Source: Mesotaenium endlicherianum
Lineage: Eukaryota; Streptophyta; Zygnematophyceae; Zygnematales; Mesotaeniaceae
DNA length: 64,000 nt
Assembly: GCA_009602735.1 (NCBI GenBank)
Contig: WELA01007946.1
Span: 1-64,000, forward strand
Reading direction: 5' to 3'
Every line of letters begins with the position of its first letter. Position 1 is the stretch's first letter. This document shows positions 26,564 through 35,432 of the stretch, in pieces. Made by a program: the position numbers and the translations under genes. Under the pieces are notes generated by a model. That model was not told the DNA's origin. It made no database searches and saw only the letters and a program-made list of their open reading frames with translations.

Positions 26564-27874
26564 TTATGATGCCATCTCCTGCGTCCAGTGGTCGCGCTCA
26601 TCGGGCGCGAATTTCCAGGGAGCGAAATTATTTTCGGTATTGCTGAACATGCTGTTCCATTCCTGCGGCGCATTGCTTTCTTCCATCACCAGTGAACGGC
26701 GCAACTCGGCAATGATCTCCAGCGGAGAAATGCTCACAGGACATTCTTCCACACAAGCGTTACAGGTAGTGCAGGCACGCAGTTCTTCCACACTGATATA
26801 ATCGTGCAGGAGCGATTTGTTATCGGCTACAAAACTTTTATGCTGGTTGATATTCCTGCCCACTTCTTCGAGGCGGTCGCGCGTAGCCATCATGATCTTG
26901 CGCGGACTTAATAATTTACCCGTTGTGTTGGCAGGGCATGCGGTTGTGCATCGTCCGCATTCGGTGCAACTGTAAGCATCCATCAGGTTACGCCAACTGA
27001 GATCGAAAACATCTTTGGCGCCGAAATGCGCAGGAGGCGCTGCATCGGCAGGAGCCAACTCAGGCTGCATGGCATAGAGTACTTCCTTTTGTACAGCGGG
27101 CATGTTCTTCATCTTACCCTCTGGGTCCAATCTTGCATAATAAGCATTGGGGAAAGCCAGTATAATATGCAGGTGCTTGGAATAAGGAAGGTAATTGAGG
27201 AAGGCAAAAATGCCGGCGATATGTAACCACCAGCAGCTGCGTTCAATACCTATCAATGTGCTTTCACTGGTGTTTTGAAAAAGCGGAACGAGAAAGTTAG
27301 AAAAATAAAAAGGTCCGGCAGGATGGTAATGCGGGTTACCGCGCAATTGCAATGCCTGGTCCGATGCGTTGAGAAAGAGGAACAGCAGCATCAGACAGAT
27401 CTCGGTGATGAGGATATAGTTGGCATCGCTTCGGGGCCAGCCGTTTAAGTCCTTGCTGATGAAACGGCGCAGTTTGATGATATTCCTTCTGCAAAGAAAG
27501 ATCACACAAACGGTGATCACACCAACCGCCAGAAATTCAAAAGCGTTGATCAACCAGTCATACAGCGAACCCAGGGGCGCCAGGAACAAACGGTGCGTTC
27601 CCAGTAAACCATCGAGCACGATCTCGAGTACTTCGAGGTTAATGATGATGAAGCCGGCATAAATTACAAAGTGCATGACAGCTACCAGCGGGTTACGGAA
27701 CATTTTTTTCTGACCGAAAGCCAGCAACAACAGGTTACGCCAGCGCTGGGGGCGGTTGCCGCTGAAATCTTCCTCCTTACCCAGAAAAATATTCCGCCTG
27801 ATCTCACCGGCCTTCCGGGCAAATAGCCAGATGGCTGTAAGGGAGAGCGCGGCAAAAAGTACCTGTTGGATCAT
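26564..27874 (-). CDS. Membrane-bound 4Fe-4S protein (HdrC/NarI-like)
   Basis: 436 residues. The N-terminal half has about five membrane segments (near 5-20, 65-90, 105-130, 150-165, 215-235). A cytoplasmic part carries two CxxCxxCxxxCP clusters, CTECGRCTTACP and CTTCNACVEECP, near residues 310 and 370. This layout is like HdrD/HdrE- or GlpC-type quinone-linked reductases. The start is taken at ATG 27874 (MIQQVLFAALS), the first ATG of the frame. It is upstream of the CCG-domain gene by 25 bases. Confidence 0.87.
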   Translation of the reverse strand: MIQQVLFAALSLTAIWLFARKAGEIRRNIFLGKEEDFSGNRPQRWRNLLLLAFGQKKMFRNPLVAVMHFVIYAGFIIINLEVLEIVLDGLLGTHRLFLAPLGSLYDWLINAFEFLAVGVITVCVIFLCRRNIIKLRRFISKDLNGWPRSDANYILITEICLMLLFLFLNASDQALQLRGNPHYHPAGPFYFSNFLVPLFQNTSESTLIGIERSCWWLHIAGIFAFLNYLPYSKHLHIILAFPNAYYARLDPEGKMKNMPAVQKEVLYAMQPELAPADAAPPAHFGAKDVFDLSWRNLMDAYSCTECGRCTTACPANTTGKLLSPRKIMMATRDRLEEVGRNINQHKSFVADNKSLLHDYISVEELRACTTCNACVEECPVSISPLEIIAELRRSLVMEESNAPQEWNSMFSNTENNFAPWKFAPDERDHWTQEMAS

Positions 27875-27915
27875 ACGCAAGGTTGAGGCGCTAAGATAGC
27901 GTGAATATTTCTAAC

Positions 27916-28049
27916 CGTCATCCCGAGCGAGCGAAGCGAGTCAATGCACGTCATCCCGAGTGCTCTTCAACGTCATCCCGAGCGCAGCCGAGGGATCTGC
28001 CCGCATCTTCAGCAGGTCCTTCGACTCGCTTCGCTCGCTCAGGATGACG
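27916..28049. repeat. REP-like palindromic repeat, copy 3 (compound)
   Basis: Three CGTCATCCCGAG half-units (27916, 27949, 27971) are followed by the opposite arm TCCTTCGACTCGCTTCGC...CAGGATGACG ending at 28049. It fills the gap between the divergent Fe-S gene and the phosphoribosyltransferase and leaves only about 23 bases before the latter's start. Confidence 0.88.
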
Positions 28050-28072
28050 TATATTTGAAGAGAAATAATTTT

Positions 28073-28573
28073 ATGCCTGGAAAGAAAAATATCCTGAATA
28101 AAGAAGCCGCCATACAGAAATTACATCGCATGGCATTGGAACTGGCCGAGAATCTCAACGGCGACGGTGTGCCGGTGGTATTGATCGGTATCCGAAACAG
28201 CGGCATGGTGGTAGCGGAGAAAATAGGCAGCTTTCTGAAACAATACATCGCGAGCGAGATCAGGATCATTGCCGCCAGCCTGGATAAGACCCTGCCAAAA
28301 GAAGTAACGCTGAGTGAATCAATAGATTTCAACGGACTGCACGTTGTGTTGATAGATGATGTTACCGATAGCGGCAGAACCCTGCTATACGCTTTGAAGC
28401 CTTTGTTATCTTATCATCCCAAGAGTATTCAAACCATGGTACTCGTAGAAAGGATGCACAAACTCTTCCCCGTAAAACCCGATTACGTAGGATTATCTAT
28501 TGCCACTACTTTACAGGATCACATACAGGTAGAAGTGTCCAACGGCGAAGTAGAAGGCGCTTATATTGTTTGA
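28073..28573 (+). CDS. Phosphoribosyltransferase family protein (PyrR-like)
   Basis: 166 residues from ATG 28073 (MPGKKNILNKEAAIQKLH). The PRPP-binding motif VVLIDDVTDSGRTLLYAL is clear, and VVLIGIRNSGMVVAEKIG is like the PyrR/hypoxanthine PRTase fold. The frame stays open upstream through the REP-like repeat, but that part is repeat translation, not protein. No pyrimidine gene is adjacent, so a regulatory role as in PyrR is only a guess. Salvage PRTase activity is equally possible. Confidence 0.85.
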   Translation: MPGKKNILNKEAAIQKLHRMALELAENLNGDGVPVVLIGIRNSGMVVAEKIGSFLKQYIASEIRIIAASLDKTLPKEVTLSESIDFNGLHVVLIDDVTDSGRTLLYALKPLLSYHPKSIQTMVLVERMHKLFPVKPDYVGLSIATTLQDHIQVEVSNGEVEGAYIV

Positions 28574-28584
28574 CGAATGGGCCT

Positions 28585-28869
28585 TTAAAAAAGAATGATT
28601 TTTTTACGAAGCTTCTTGAAATAAAAGAACCCAAACACGAGAGGAGAAGACAACAGGTAATGGCGCCAGAACTTTTTTTGATCAATAGTAAGACTGGGTG
28701 AGCCATTCAATTCAGCGATTGCTGCAAAAGCAAACAGAAACTGGATAACTACAGAGGCTGCCAGTACCCCCACTCCATAATTACCACGGCCTATCATAAC
28801 AAGGTAGGCAGCAAATAGAGCACAAAGAACAGATACCGCATAACTGATAGGAACTATTTTCCATTTCAT
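28585..28869 (-). CDS. Small membrane protein, paralogue A
   Basis: 94 residues with about two or three membrane segments (6-24, 30-55, 70-85). Not a family I recognise. It is clearly related to the next gene upstream (28936-29238): both end LVFGxFYxxxxRKxxxL and share YxV...AAY and the KxxWRxYL turn. A basic tail (KKLRKKIILF) would lie in the cytoplasm. It converges on the phosphoribosyltransferase gene. Confidence 0.7.
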   Translation of the reverse strand: MKWKIVPISYAVSVLCALFAAYLVMIGRGNYGVGVLAASVVIQFLFAFAAIAELNGSPSLTIDQKKFWRHYLLSSPLVFGFFYFKKLRKKIILF

Positions 28870-28935
28870 ACATCTCTAAATTACTAATTTGTTTGATACT
28901 GCCTAATGAATCGGCCCCTTTTTTATTAAAACCAA

Positions 28936-29238
28936 TCAGATGGCTTCAACTTCCGGCAAAGCAGCCCTTTTGCGGATCATGCCCAGGTAAAAGATACCAA
29001 ACACCAACGGCAGGAAGAACAGATAAAGCCGCCAGTTTCTTTTTTCGACAGCAGTTAAGCGGATGGACTTGCTGATTTCATAAATACAGATAGAGCTGAA
29101 GACTGCCTGTGATACAAAACAGGAGATGGAGGGGATCAGCGGGTGCATCAATGACCCGGACAGTTTTGCATAGGCCGCAACACAAAAAGCGATCAGCGCA
29201 ATAACATAAGTAACAGGCGCCAGGTGGCGGTTATTCAT
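28936..29238 (-). CDS. Small membrane protein, paralogue B
   Basis: 100 residues from ATG 29238 (MNNRHLAPVTYVIALIAFC). Same design as the neighbour at 28585: N-terminal hydrophobic segment, a middle segment (PSISCFVSQAVFSSICIY), the turn AVEKRNWRLYLFFLPLVFG and a basic end. Tandem duplicates, diverged well beyond half their residues. Function unknown. Confidence 0.7.
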   Translation of the reverse strand: MNNRHLAPVTYVIALIAFCVAAYAKLSGSLMHPLIPSISCFVSQAVFSSICIYEISKSIRLTAVEKRNWRLYLFFLPLVFGIFYLGMIRKRAALPEVEAI

Positions 29239-29368
29239 GCGACTAAAATATAGAAGTGCAGGAACAACCGCGAACAAGTGAGATTATGTAAATATTAAAA
29301 ATGAATCCAGTAACTTGCGTATAAGCACGAAAACAAACATCAAAGTCAACATTTAAAAGTCTAAACCC

Positions 29369-31096
29369 ATGGATACTGCTATACAGCAAAGAGTGGCCAG
29401 CTGGCTCGAAGGTAATTATGACCAGGCTACAAAAGAGGCTATCCAATCATTGCAAACCACCAACCCCGATGACCTGGCCGATTCTTTTTACAGGAGCCTT
29501 GAATTTGGTACCGGCGGTCTCCGTGGTATCATGGGAGTAGGCACCAACCGGATGAACAAATACACGGTGGGTATGGCTACACAAGGCTTTGCCAATTACC
29601 TCAAAAAGACTTACGGATCGGCTGAAATACGCGTGGCCATTGGCCACGACAGCCGCAACAACAGCCGCTTTTTTGCAGAAACCACCGCCAATGTATTTGC
29701 TGCGAACGGCATCAAAGTGTTTCTCTTCGAAGCACTGCGGCCCACACCCGAACTCAGCTTCGCCATACGCAAACTGCATTGCCAGGGCGGTGTGGTATGT
29801 ACCGCTTCACACAATCCCAAAGAATACAACGGATACAAAGCCTATTGGAACGACGGCGGACAACTGGTACCTCCGCACGATAAAAATGTGATCAAAGAAG
29901 TGGAAGCCATCACCAGTGTGAATGAAGTGAAATGGAATGGCGGCGAAGCCAATATTTCATTGATGGGTAAAGAAATGGACAACGCTTATATGGACATGGT
30001 AAAAAGCCTGAGCGTTTACCCCGATGTGATTGCCGAACAACACGATCTTAAAATTGTATATACGCCTATTCACGGAACCGGTATCACGCTGGTGCCGGAA
30101 GTATTAAGTCGCTTTGGATTTACCAATGTAACCGTGGTGGAAGAACAAGCCACACCCAATGGTGATTTTCCCACGGTGGCTTATCCCAACCCGGAAGAGA
30201 GCGAAACCATGAGCATTGGATTGAAAAAAGCCAAAGCCATGGATGCAGATATCTTATTGGGTACCGATCCGGATGCCGACAGGGTAGGCGTTGGCGTAAA
30301 GAACCACAAAGGAGAATGGGTGCTCATGAACGGTAATCAAACGGCTATACTGGCTTTTGCCTATCTTATCGAAGCCCGCAAATCGAAAGGCATTGCACAA
30401 CCCAACGATATGGTCATCACCACCATCGTTACTACTGCCATGATCAACGAGCTGGCAAAACAAAACGGAGTAGCCTGTTACAATGTGCTCACCGGTTTCA
30501 AATGGATCGCCGAACTCATCAAGGAAAAAGAAGGCAAAGAAAATTATGTGATTGGCGGAGAAGAAAGCTTTGGCCTGATGATCGGAGACCAGTTACGTGA
30601 TAAAGATGCCGTAAGCGCTGTGGCATTGCTCTGTGAAATGGCCGCTTATGAAAAGAACCAGGGCAGAACCTTGTTCGATAAGTTGATAGAACTGTACATC
30701 CAATACGGATTCTACTATGAGAGCCTCATCAGCATTACCAAGAAAGGCATGAACGGACAGAAGGAAATTGCTGATATGATGGAGGGATATCGTAACAACC
30801 CACCGAAAGAGATCAACGGTGTAAAAGTGCAGCAATTACTTGATTACGAATTGCAAACGGGTAAGGACTTATTAACCGGTGAAAGCTGGGCCATTAAGCT
30901 TCCTAAAAGCAACGTGTTACAGTTCATACTGGAAGACGGCAGCAAAATATCGGCCAGGCCATCGGGTACAGAACCCAAGATCAAGTTCTATTTCAGCGTG
31001 TGCACCCAACTGGAGAAAAAAGAAGATTTCGACCGCCAGTTTGCAGCATTGGAAGCAAAGATCAAAAGCATCATTGCCGGGCTGAAATTGAAATAA
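29369..31096 (+). CDS. Phospho-sugar mutase (phosphoglucomutase/phosphomannomutase type)
   Basis: 575 residues of the alpha-D-phosphohexomutase family, four domains. Phosphoserine Ser147 lies in TASHNPKEYNGYKAYW. The metal loop is GTDPDADRVGVG, the sugar loop GGEESFG, and the phosphate-binding loop RPSGTEPKIKFY near the C-terminus. Its length and sequence fit the group that interconverts glucose 1- and 6-phosphate (PgcA-like) rather than GlmM, which is encoded separately at 60783. Probably monocistronic. Confidence 0.93.
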   Translation: MDTAIQQRVASWLEGNYDQATKEAIQSLQTTNPDDLADSFYRSLEFGTGGLRGIMGVGTNRMNKYTVGMATQGFANYLKKTYGSAEIRVAIGHDSRNNSRFFAETTANVFAANGIKVFLFEALRPTPELSFAIRKLHCQGGVVCTASHNPKEYNGYKAYWNDGGQLVPPHDKNVIKEVEAITSVNEVKWNGGEANISLMGKEMDNAYMDMVKSLSVYPDVIAEQHDLKIVYTPIHGTGITLVPEVLSRFGFTNVTVVEEQATPNGDFPTVAYPNPEESETMSIGLKKAKAMDADILLGTDPDADRVGVGVKNHKGEWVLMNGNQTAILAFAYLIEARKSKGIAQPNDMVITTIVTTAMINELAKQNGVACYNVLTGFKWIAELIKEKEGKENYVIGGEESFGLMIGDQLRDKDAVSAVALLCEMAAYEKNQGRTLFDKLIELYIQYGFYYESLISITKKGMNGQKEIADMMEGYRNNPPKEINGVKVQQLLDYELQTGKDLLTGESWAIKLPKSNVLQFILEDGSKISARPSGTEPKIKFYFSVCTQLEKKEDFDRQFAALEAKIKSIIAGLKLK

Positions 31097-31186
31097 CTGT
31101 GCGTAATTTTACAGTGAGATTTTTCTTTTCACAACGACCTATATGCACCAGGCGCTTGGCTGGTTAACAGTATATTCGTGCCGTTT

Positions 31187-31843
31187 ATGAGAAGTTACGA
31201 AGATACATATCAGCACAAGGGACTGCGGCGCCAGTTGGTTAACCTGTTGAAAGAAAAAGGCATCAGTGATGAGAGAGTACTGGATGCCATCAACGCCATC
31301 CCGCGGCATTTTTTTCTCGATTCCGCCTTCGATAAGATAGCTTATGAAGACCGTGCATTTCCGATAGGAGAAGGACAAACCATTTCACAGCCTTATACGG
31401 TTGCTTACCAAACGCAACTCCTGCAGGTAAAGAAATCCGATAAAGTACTGGAAATAGGAACCGGCAGTGTGTACCAGGCCACCATCCTGGCAGAACTGGG
31501 TGCCTGGGTGTTTACGATTGAACGGCAGAAAAAATTATACGAACTGCACAAGAAATATTATTTCCGCAACAAATACCTCAACCTGAAATTTTTCTATGGC
31601 GATGGTTTCGAGGGACTGCCCACTTTTGGTCCTTTCGATAAGATCATCATCACAGCTGCTGCACCCTTCGTACCCCCAAAACTGGTAGAACAACTGAAAC
31701 CCGGCGGCATCATGGTATTGCCGGTAGACGAAGGCAATTCGCAACGCATGCTGCGCATCACTAAAACGGCAGAAGGCTCCCTCATAGAAGAAGCCTTCGA
31801 CCAATTTTCTTTTGTTCCTATGTTAACAGGAAGGAACGGCTGA
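31187..31843 (+). CDS. pcm: Protein-L-isoaspartate O-methyltransferase
   Basis: 218 residues from ATG 31187. It methylates damaged L-isoaspartyl residues using S-adenosylmethionine so that they can be repaired. The PCMT signature is present: FPIGEGQTISQPYTVAYQ, then SAM motif VLEIGTGSVYQATILAEL. The family usually has Gly where Val stands in GTGSVYQ. KIIITAAAPFVPPKLVEQL and GGIMVLPV are typical. It converges on the following barrel gene. Confidence 0.93.
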   Translation: MRSYEDTYQHKGLRRQLVNLLKEKGISDERVLDAINAIPRHFFLDSAFDKIAYEDRAFPIGEGQTISQPYTVAYQTQLLQVKKSDKVLEIGTGSVYQATILAELGAWVFTIERQKKLYELHKKYYFRNKYLNLKFFYGDGFEGLPTFGPFDKIIITAAAPFVPPKLVEQLKPGGIMVLPVDEGNSQRMLRITKTAEGSLIEEAFDQFSFVPMLTGRNG

Positions 31844-31846
31844 TGA

Positions 31847-34507
31847 TTATTGCTGCATCATATCCATTCCACCGCCCTGGTCTGCCTTGGTGTTTTTACG
31901 TTTGAACAAGGTAGCATCGAATTTACCGAAACGGTAACTGAAGTTCAGGCGCAGTACCTGCGGGTCTCTTCTCCTTTCAGCAGTCTGGTCAAACAGTGTA
32001 CTCACAGAATAAGACTTGAATACCTGTGTGCGGAATATATCGTTCATACTAAGTGTAAGTGAACCGCTTTGTCCGTTCTTCCAGTTCCAGTCCTTCCGGA
32101 TGGCCAGGTCAAAACCATAACGGGGCAGGTAATAACCTTGTGCGGTACCCTGCGGTCCACCGAACATCGGTCCACCGCCGCCTCGTCCGCCGCCGCCACC
32201 CGAGCTGGGAGGCAATACGGTCTTGGCCTGGTATTCACCGCTCCACTGGATCGAAATGGTTTTAGACAATTTGAAATTGCTGTTCATTTTGGCAAACCAG
32301 CTCACGAGCGAATTGTCTAATGTCTGACCCGGAACAGATGCATTGATCTTGGAATCGTACAGGTTGAACGCCAATGTAAGATCCCACCATTTGGTCACCG
32401 GCATCTTGTTGGTCAGTTCCAATCCATAAGAATAACTATTGTTGGCATTGATGAATGTGCTGAAATAGGCGCTGTCACCAGCCGGACTCAACTCGTTCTT
32501 ATCCCTGTACACATACCGGGTGATGAGGTCGGTAGAGTATTTGAAGAATACGGTAGCGAGGAAATTCGCGCCACGTTTATAAGCATCATTATAAGACAAC
32601 TCAAAAGAATGGGTGAACTCCGGTTTCAGTCCCGCGTTGCCAATGCTGATGTTCTGCGGATCGGAATAATCCGGGAAAGGCATCAACTGGAAGAAGTTAG
32701 GACGGTTTACCCTGCGTGAATAGTTGAGCTGGAAATCCTGCTTGTCGTCGTATTTGTAGGTGATGAAGGCGCTGGGGAACAGGCTCAGCGGGTACTTCAC
32801 TTTAAACTGCGATGAATCGGCGCCGCTTGCATTCAGCAGGGTTCCGGTATAGTTGGAACTTTCTGCGCGCAACCCCAATTGATAGCTCCATTTTTTTATT
32901 TTGAAACTATACGTAGTATACGCTGCATACACCTGGTCATTGAACTTGTAGTGGTTACTGATCGCAGGGATGAGCATGTACTGGTTGGTATTGGGATTGA
33001 AGACGTACTGGTTGCTGGAGTTGCCGAAATCGCGGATGGCCGCGCGGGCGCCCGCTTCCAGTTTGCTATCTTCTGAAATGGGATTTTCGTAATCAGATTG
33101 TATCGTATAGAAACGATTATAACCATCACCCAAGGTTTGCTGCAATAGTGCACGACCTTTTACAGAATTATCGGGATTAAAAGTCTGTGTGCTGGTGAGT
33201 GAATGGTTGTCGTTGGTACTGGAGTTGTAGTTGAAATCGGTAGTGAAGTTTTCTCCGTTCTTGGCAAAATTGTGTTTATAACCCAACTGCGTACCCACAT
33301 TGGTAAACGAGAACTGGCTGTTGCTGGCAATATTGCTGTAAGAAGAGAAAGCGCCTTTGATGGTAGAGTCAACTTTCTGAAAATTGTCGTTGTCGAATGA
33401 ACCATGTACATAATTGGCGCCAACAGAAATGGTATTGCGGTTGTCGGCAAAATAATCGATCCCGACCCGTAAAAACCGGAACGATCCCAGGTTGGTACCG
33501 TCATTCTCGTTGTGTACGGAACTTGGTATGGTAAGGAAGTTATCGCGGTCGGTAGTTCCGGTGCCGATTGATTTACGTTGGTTATAATTGGCATTCAGCG
33601 AAACATTGAATTTGTTCTGGCGCAGGTTGATATCGCCGCCTCCGTTGATCTTTCCCCTTGAGTCGATGCCGGCCCGCACACCGCCATTATAACCTGTTTT
33701 TTTATTTTTCTTCAACACAATATTGAGGATACCTGCATTACCGCCCGATGCATCGAATTTAGCGGAAGGGTTGGTAATGAGCTCCACTTTATCAATGATG
33801 TCTGCCGGAATCTGGTCCAGGGTAAGGGTAGTGGGTCTTCCATCGATGAACAGTGTGGGAGTGGCATTACGCATGGTTACGTTACCGTCAATGTCCACAT
33901 TCAGTGAAGGAATGCTTTTCATTACCTCTGTAGCGGTTTGCCCGGAACTCACCAGGTTCTTATCTACGTTGAATATTTTACGGTCGATACCCAGCTCGAA
34001 CTGCTGTTTTACAGTGGCCGTTACCGTAACATTTCCCAGATCGGTAGCATCCTGTACAAGCTTGATATTGCCCAGGTCTTTGTCTATCATACCCAGCATC
34101 TGTTGCATGCCTCCACCGGACTGCATACCGCCGCCCGGGGAGGGCATTTTGATGTCAAAGCTTACTGGTTTTTCTAATGATTTATACCCGATGGCCCCAA
34201 TTTTCAGTTTGAATTTCCCCATCACCGGCAGGTTTTCGAAGCTGAAATTGCCGTTGGGTTTGGTAATCATGGTGCCAAGGGCCGCTTCTTTCATTTTGTG
34301 GGTGGAAGTATCGAACTTATTGCCCAGGAGCTGGATGGTTACAGATTCGATCCCTTTATTGGTGGTATTATCCACTACTTTTCCGTACAGGTGGCCGATA
34401 TTGGCGCCGCCTCCCATGCCGCCCTGGCGTGCTCCGCCTCCCGGGAACTGGGCCTCGGCCGAAAGCCCTGAAATCAATACAAATAATAGAACAAAAACCT
34501 TACTCAT
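31847..34507 (-). CDS. Outer-membrane beta-barrel (TonB-receptor-like) protein
   Basis: 886 residues. Signal peptide (MSKVFVLLFVLISGLSAEAQ), a glycine-rich spacer, and a carboxypeptidase-D-like domain (about 38-125, LYGKVVDNTTNKGIESVTIQL). A plug (about 165-265, VMKSIPSLNVDIDGNVTMRN, TPTLFIDGRPTTL, DKVELITNPSAKFDA) and a barrel follow. Paralogue of the protein at 22770 with the same domain order. An exposed loop near residue 785 is almost pure Gly with Arg and Pro. No SusD or lipoprotein partner is adjacent; cargo unknown. Confidence 0.88.
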   Translation of the reverse strand: MSKVFVLLFVLISGLSAEAQFPGGGARQGGMGGGANIGHLYGKVVDNTTNKGIESVTIQLLGNKFDTSTHKMKEAALGTMITKPNGNFSFENLPVMGKFKLKIGAIGYKSLEKPVSFDIKMPSPGGGMQSGGGMQQMLGMIDKDLGNIKLVQDATDLGNVTVTATVKQQFELGIDRKIFNVDKNLVSSGQTATEVMKSIPSLNVDIDGNVTMRNATPTLFIDGRPTTLTLDQIPADIIDKVELITNPSAKFDASGGNAGILNIVLKKNKKTGYNGGVRAGIDSRGKINGGGDINLRQNKFNVSLNANYNQRKSIGTGTTDRDNFLTIPSSVHNENDGTNLGSFRFLRVGIDYFADNRNTISVGANYVHGSFDNDNFQKVDSTIKGAFSSYSNIASNSQFSFTNVGTQLGYKHNFAKNGENFTTDFNYNSSTNDNHSLTSTQTFNPDNSVKGRALLQQTLGDGYNRFYTIQSDYENPISEDSKLEAGARAAIRDFGNSSNQYVFNPNTNQYMLIPAISNHYKFNDQVYAAYTTYSFKIKKWSYQLGLRAESSNYTGTLLNASGADSSQFKVKYPLSLFPSAFITYKYDDKQDFQLNYSRRVNRPNFFQLMPFPDYSDPQNISIGNAGLKPEFTHSFELSYNDAYKRGANFLATVFFKYSTDLITRYVYRDKNELSPAGDSAYFSTFINANNSYSYGLELTNKMPVTKWWDLTLAFNLYDSKINASVPGQTLDNSLVSWFAKMNSNFKLSKTISIQWSGEYQAKTVLPPSSGGGGGRGGGGPMFGGPQGTAQGYYLPRYGFDLAIRKDWNWKNGQSGSLTLSMNDIFRTQVFKSYSVSTLFDQTAERRRDPQVLRLNFSYRFGKFDATLFKRKNTKADQGGGMDMMQQ

Positions 34508-34650
34508 GATGATCTTTTATAGTGAAATACACTGCAAAATTGTGCAGCTGCTACCCCTGCCGGCAGCTTCATTATATAAACGGTCATTAGGCAATCCTGA
34601 ATGGGTGAGTCCCGGGTGAAGGCTGGAATAAAACGGCTGAATGCCGGTGA

Positions 34651-35130
34651 TCAGCGCCACAAGAGCAGTAAACCTGCCTGTAACAACCCTACTGCGAAGC
34701 CAAATAGCCCTGCTATTATCCTGGCTTTGCGCAGCGGCTTCCGCAGCTGTACCGCCAGTATTTTCTTGAAGTCCAGTTCACGCTCGAGCTTATCCAGGTA
34801 CTGCGATAGCATATCGGGGAAAAGGGTCTGGATCTCGGCAATAAAGATTCCCTTCAACTGCTGGATGGTCTTTTCACCGATGAACATACTGATCATGGGC
34901 ATTTCGGCGGACAGTTTCTCGCGCAGAAAATGGTCGATATGGGCCTCTACCATGGGCATGATCTGTTGCACAGTATCGGGGTGGGTGATTTTTTGCCTGA
35001 TCTCATCGAACGAAAACAAGGGCTTGCCTGCCGGTTTGCCGGAGTGGAAAAGCAGCCGAACGCCCATCCATACGGTAAACCATCCGATAAAAGCCGAAAT
35101 AAAAGGGATCAGGATCAAAGTGTAACTCAT
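34651..35130 (-). CDS. DUF445 family membrane protein
   Basis: 159 residues from ATG 35130. DUF445 proteins have membrane anchors at both ends and a helical middle. Here they are MSYTLILIPFISAFIGWFTV at the start and AGLFGFAVGLLQAGLLLLW at the end, with a charged helical part between (DKLERELDFKKILAVQLRK). Short members like this are common in Bacteroidota. Function unknown. It lies just after the tRNA-His gene on the same strand, but beyond that gene's terminator. Confidence 0.82.
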   Translation of the reverse strand: MSYTLILIPFISAFIGWFTVWMGVRLLFHSGKPAGKPLFSFDEIRQKITHPDTVQQIMPMVEAHIDHFLREKLSAEMPMISMFIGEKTIQQLKGIFIAEIQTLFPDMLSQYLDKLERELDFKKILAVQLRKPLRKARIIAGLFGFAVGLLQAGLLLLWR

Positions 35131-35143
35131 CTTACTAAAATTT

Positions 35144-35175
35144 AAAAACCTATAAGGATCATCCTTATAGGTTTT
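35144..35175 (-). terminator. Intrinsic terminator of tRNA-His
   Basis: AAAACCTATAAGGA (35145-35158) and TCCTTATAGGTTTT (35162-35175) are perfect 14-base inverted arms with a three-base loop. On the minus strand the hairpin ends in a T-rich tail, five bases after the tRNA. Confidence 0.8.
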
Positions 35176-35179
35176 AGCG

Positions 35180-35254
35180 GGAGAACGATGGGTCTCGAAC
35201 CCACGGCCTTCAGTGCCACAAACTGACGCTCTAACCAACTGAGCTACGCTCTCC
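35180..35254 (-). tRNA. tRNA-His (anticodon GUG)
   Basis: Read on the minus strand it folds as a full cloverleaf. The acceptor stem is GAGAGCG with CGTTCTC, the D arm GCTC...GAGC, and the anticodon arm TCAGT-TTGTGGC-ACTGA with anticodon GTG. The T arm is GTGGG-TTCGAGA-CCCAT. The extra 5' G (position -1) opposite C73, the mark of tRNA-His, is present. CCA is not encoded. Confidence 0.95.
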
Positions 35255-35385
35255 GTTTATTGGGTTTGCAAAAGTAAGGTAAAACCGCTTTAGTCAATAC
35301 CAGGTGGCGGGCTTTTTTTTGTCCAGACACCTTGCAAACCTTTGTTAATTGGGCTGTACGGATATACGGTACGGTCTTTTTCAGT

Positions 35386-35393
35386 TATTTTTG
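35386..35393 (+). promoter_or_regulatory. Candidate -7 promoter element of the S41 protease gene
   Basis: TATTTTTG matches TAnnTTTG exactly, 19 bases before the first ATG (35412) and 40 before the second (35433). No TTTG at the right upstream distance was found, so support is partial. Confidence 0.35.
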
Positions 35394-35432
35394 ATACCTA
35401 TCTTGCAGCAAATGCCAAAAATTATACGATTT

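Noticed and set aside
25684-26646. A 320-codon open frame on the plus strand
   Set aside because: Lies antisense over the HdrB-like gene, whose cysteine motifs are intact; composition is that of a shadow frame.
27944-28072. N-terminal extension of the phosphoribosyltransferase frame
   Set aside because: The extra 43 codons are translation of the REP-like repeat; the family start is at 28073.
33723-34619. A 298-codon open frame on the plus strand
   Set aside because: Antisense to the plug and signal-peptide region of the outer-membrane barrel gene at 31847-34507.
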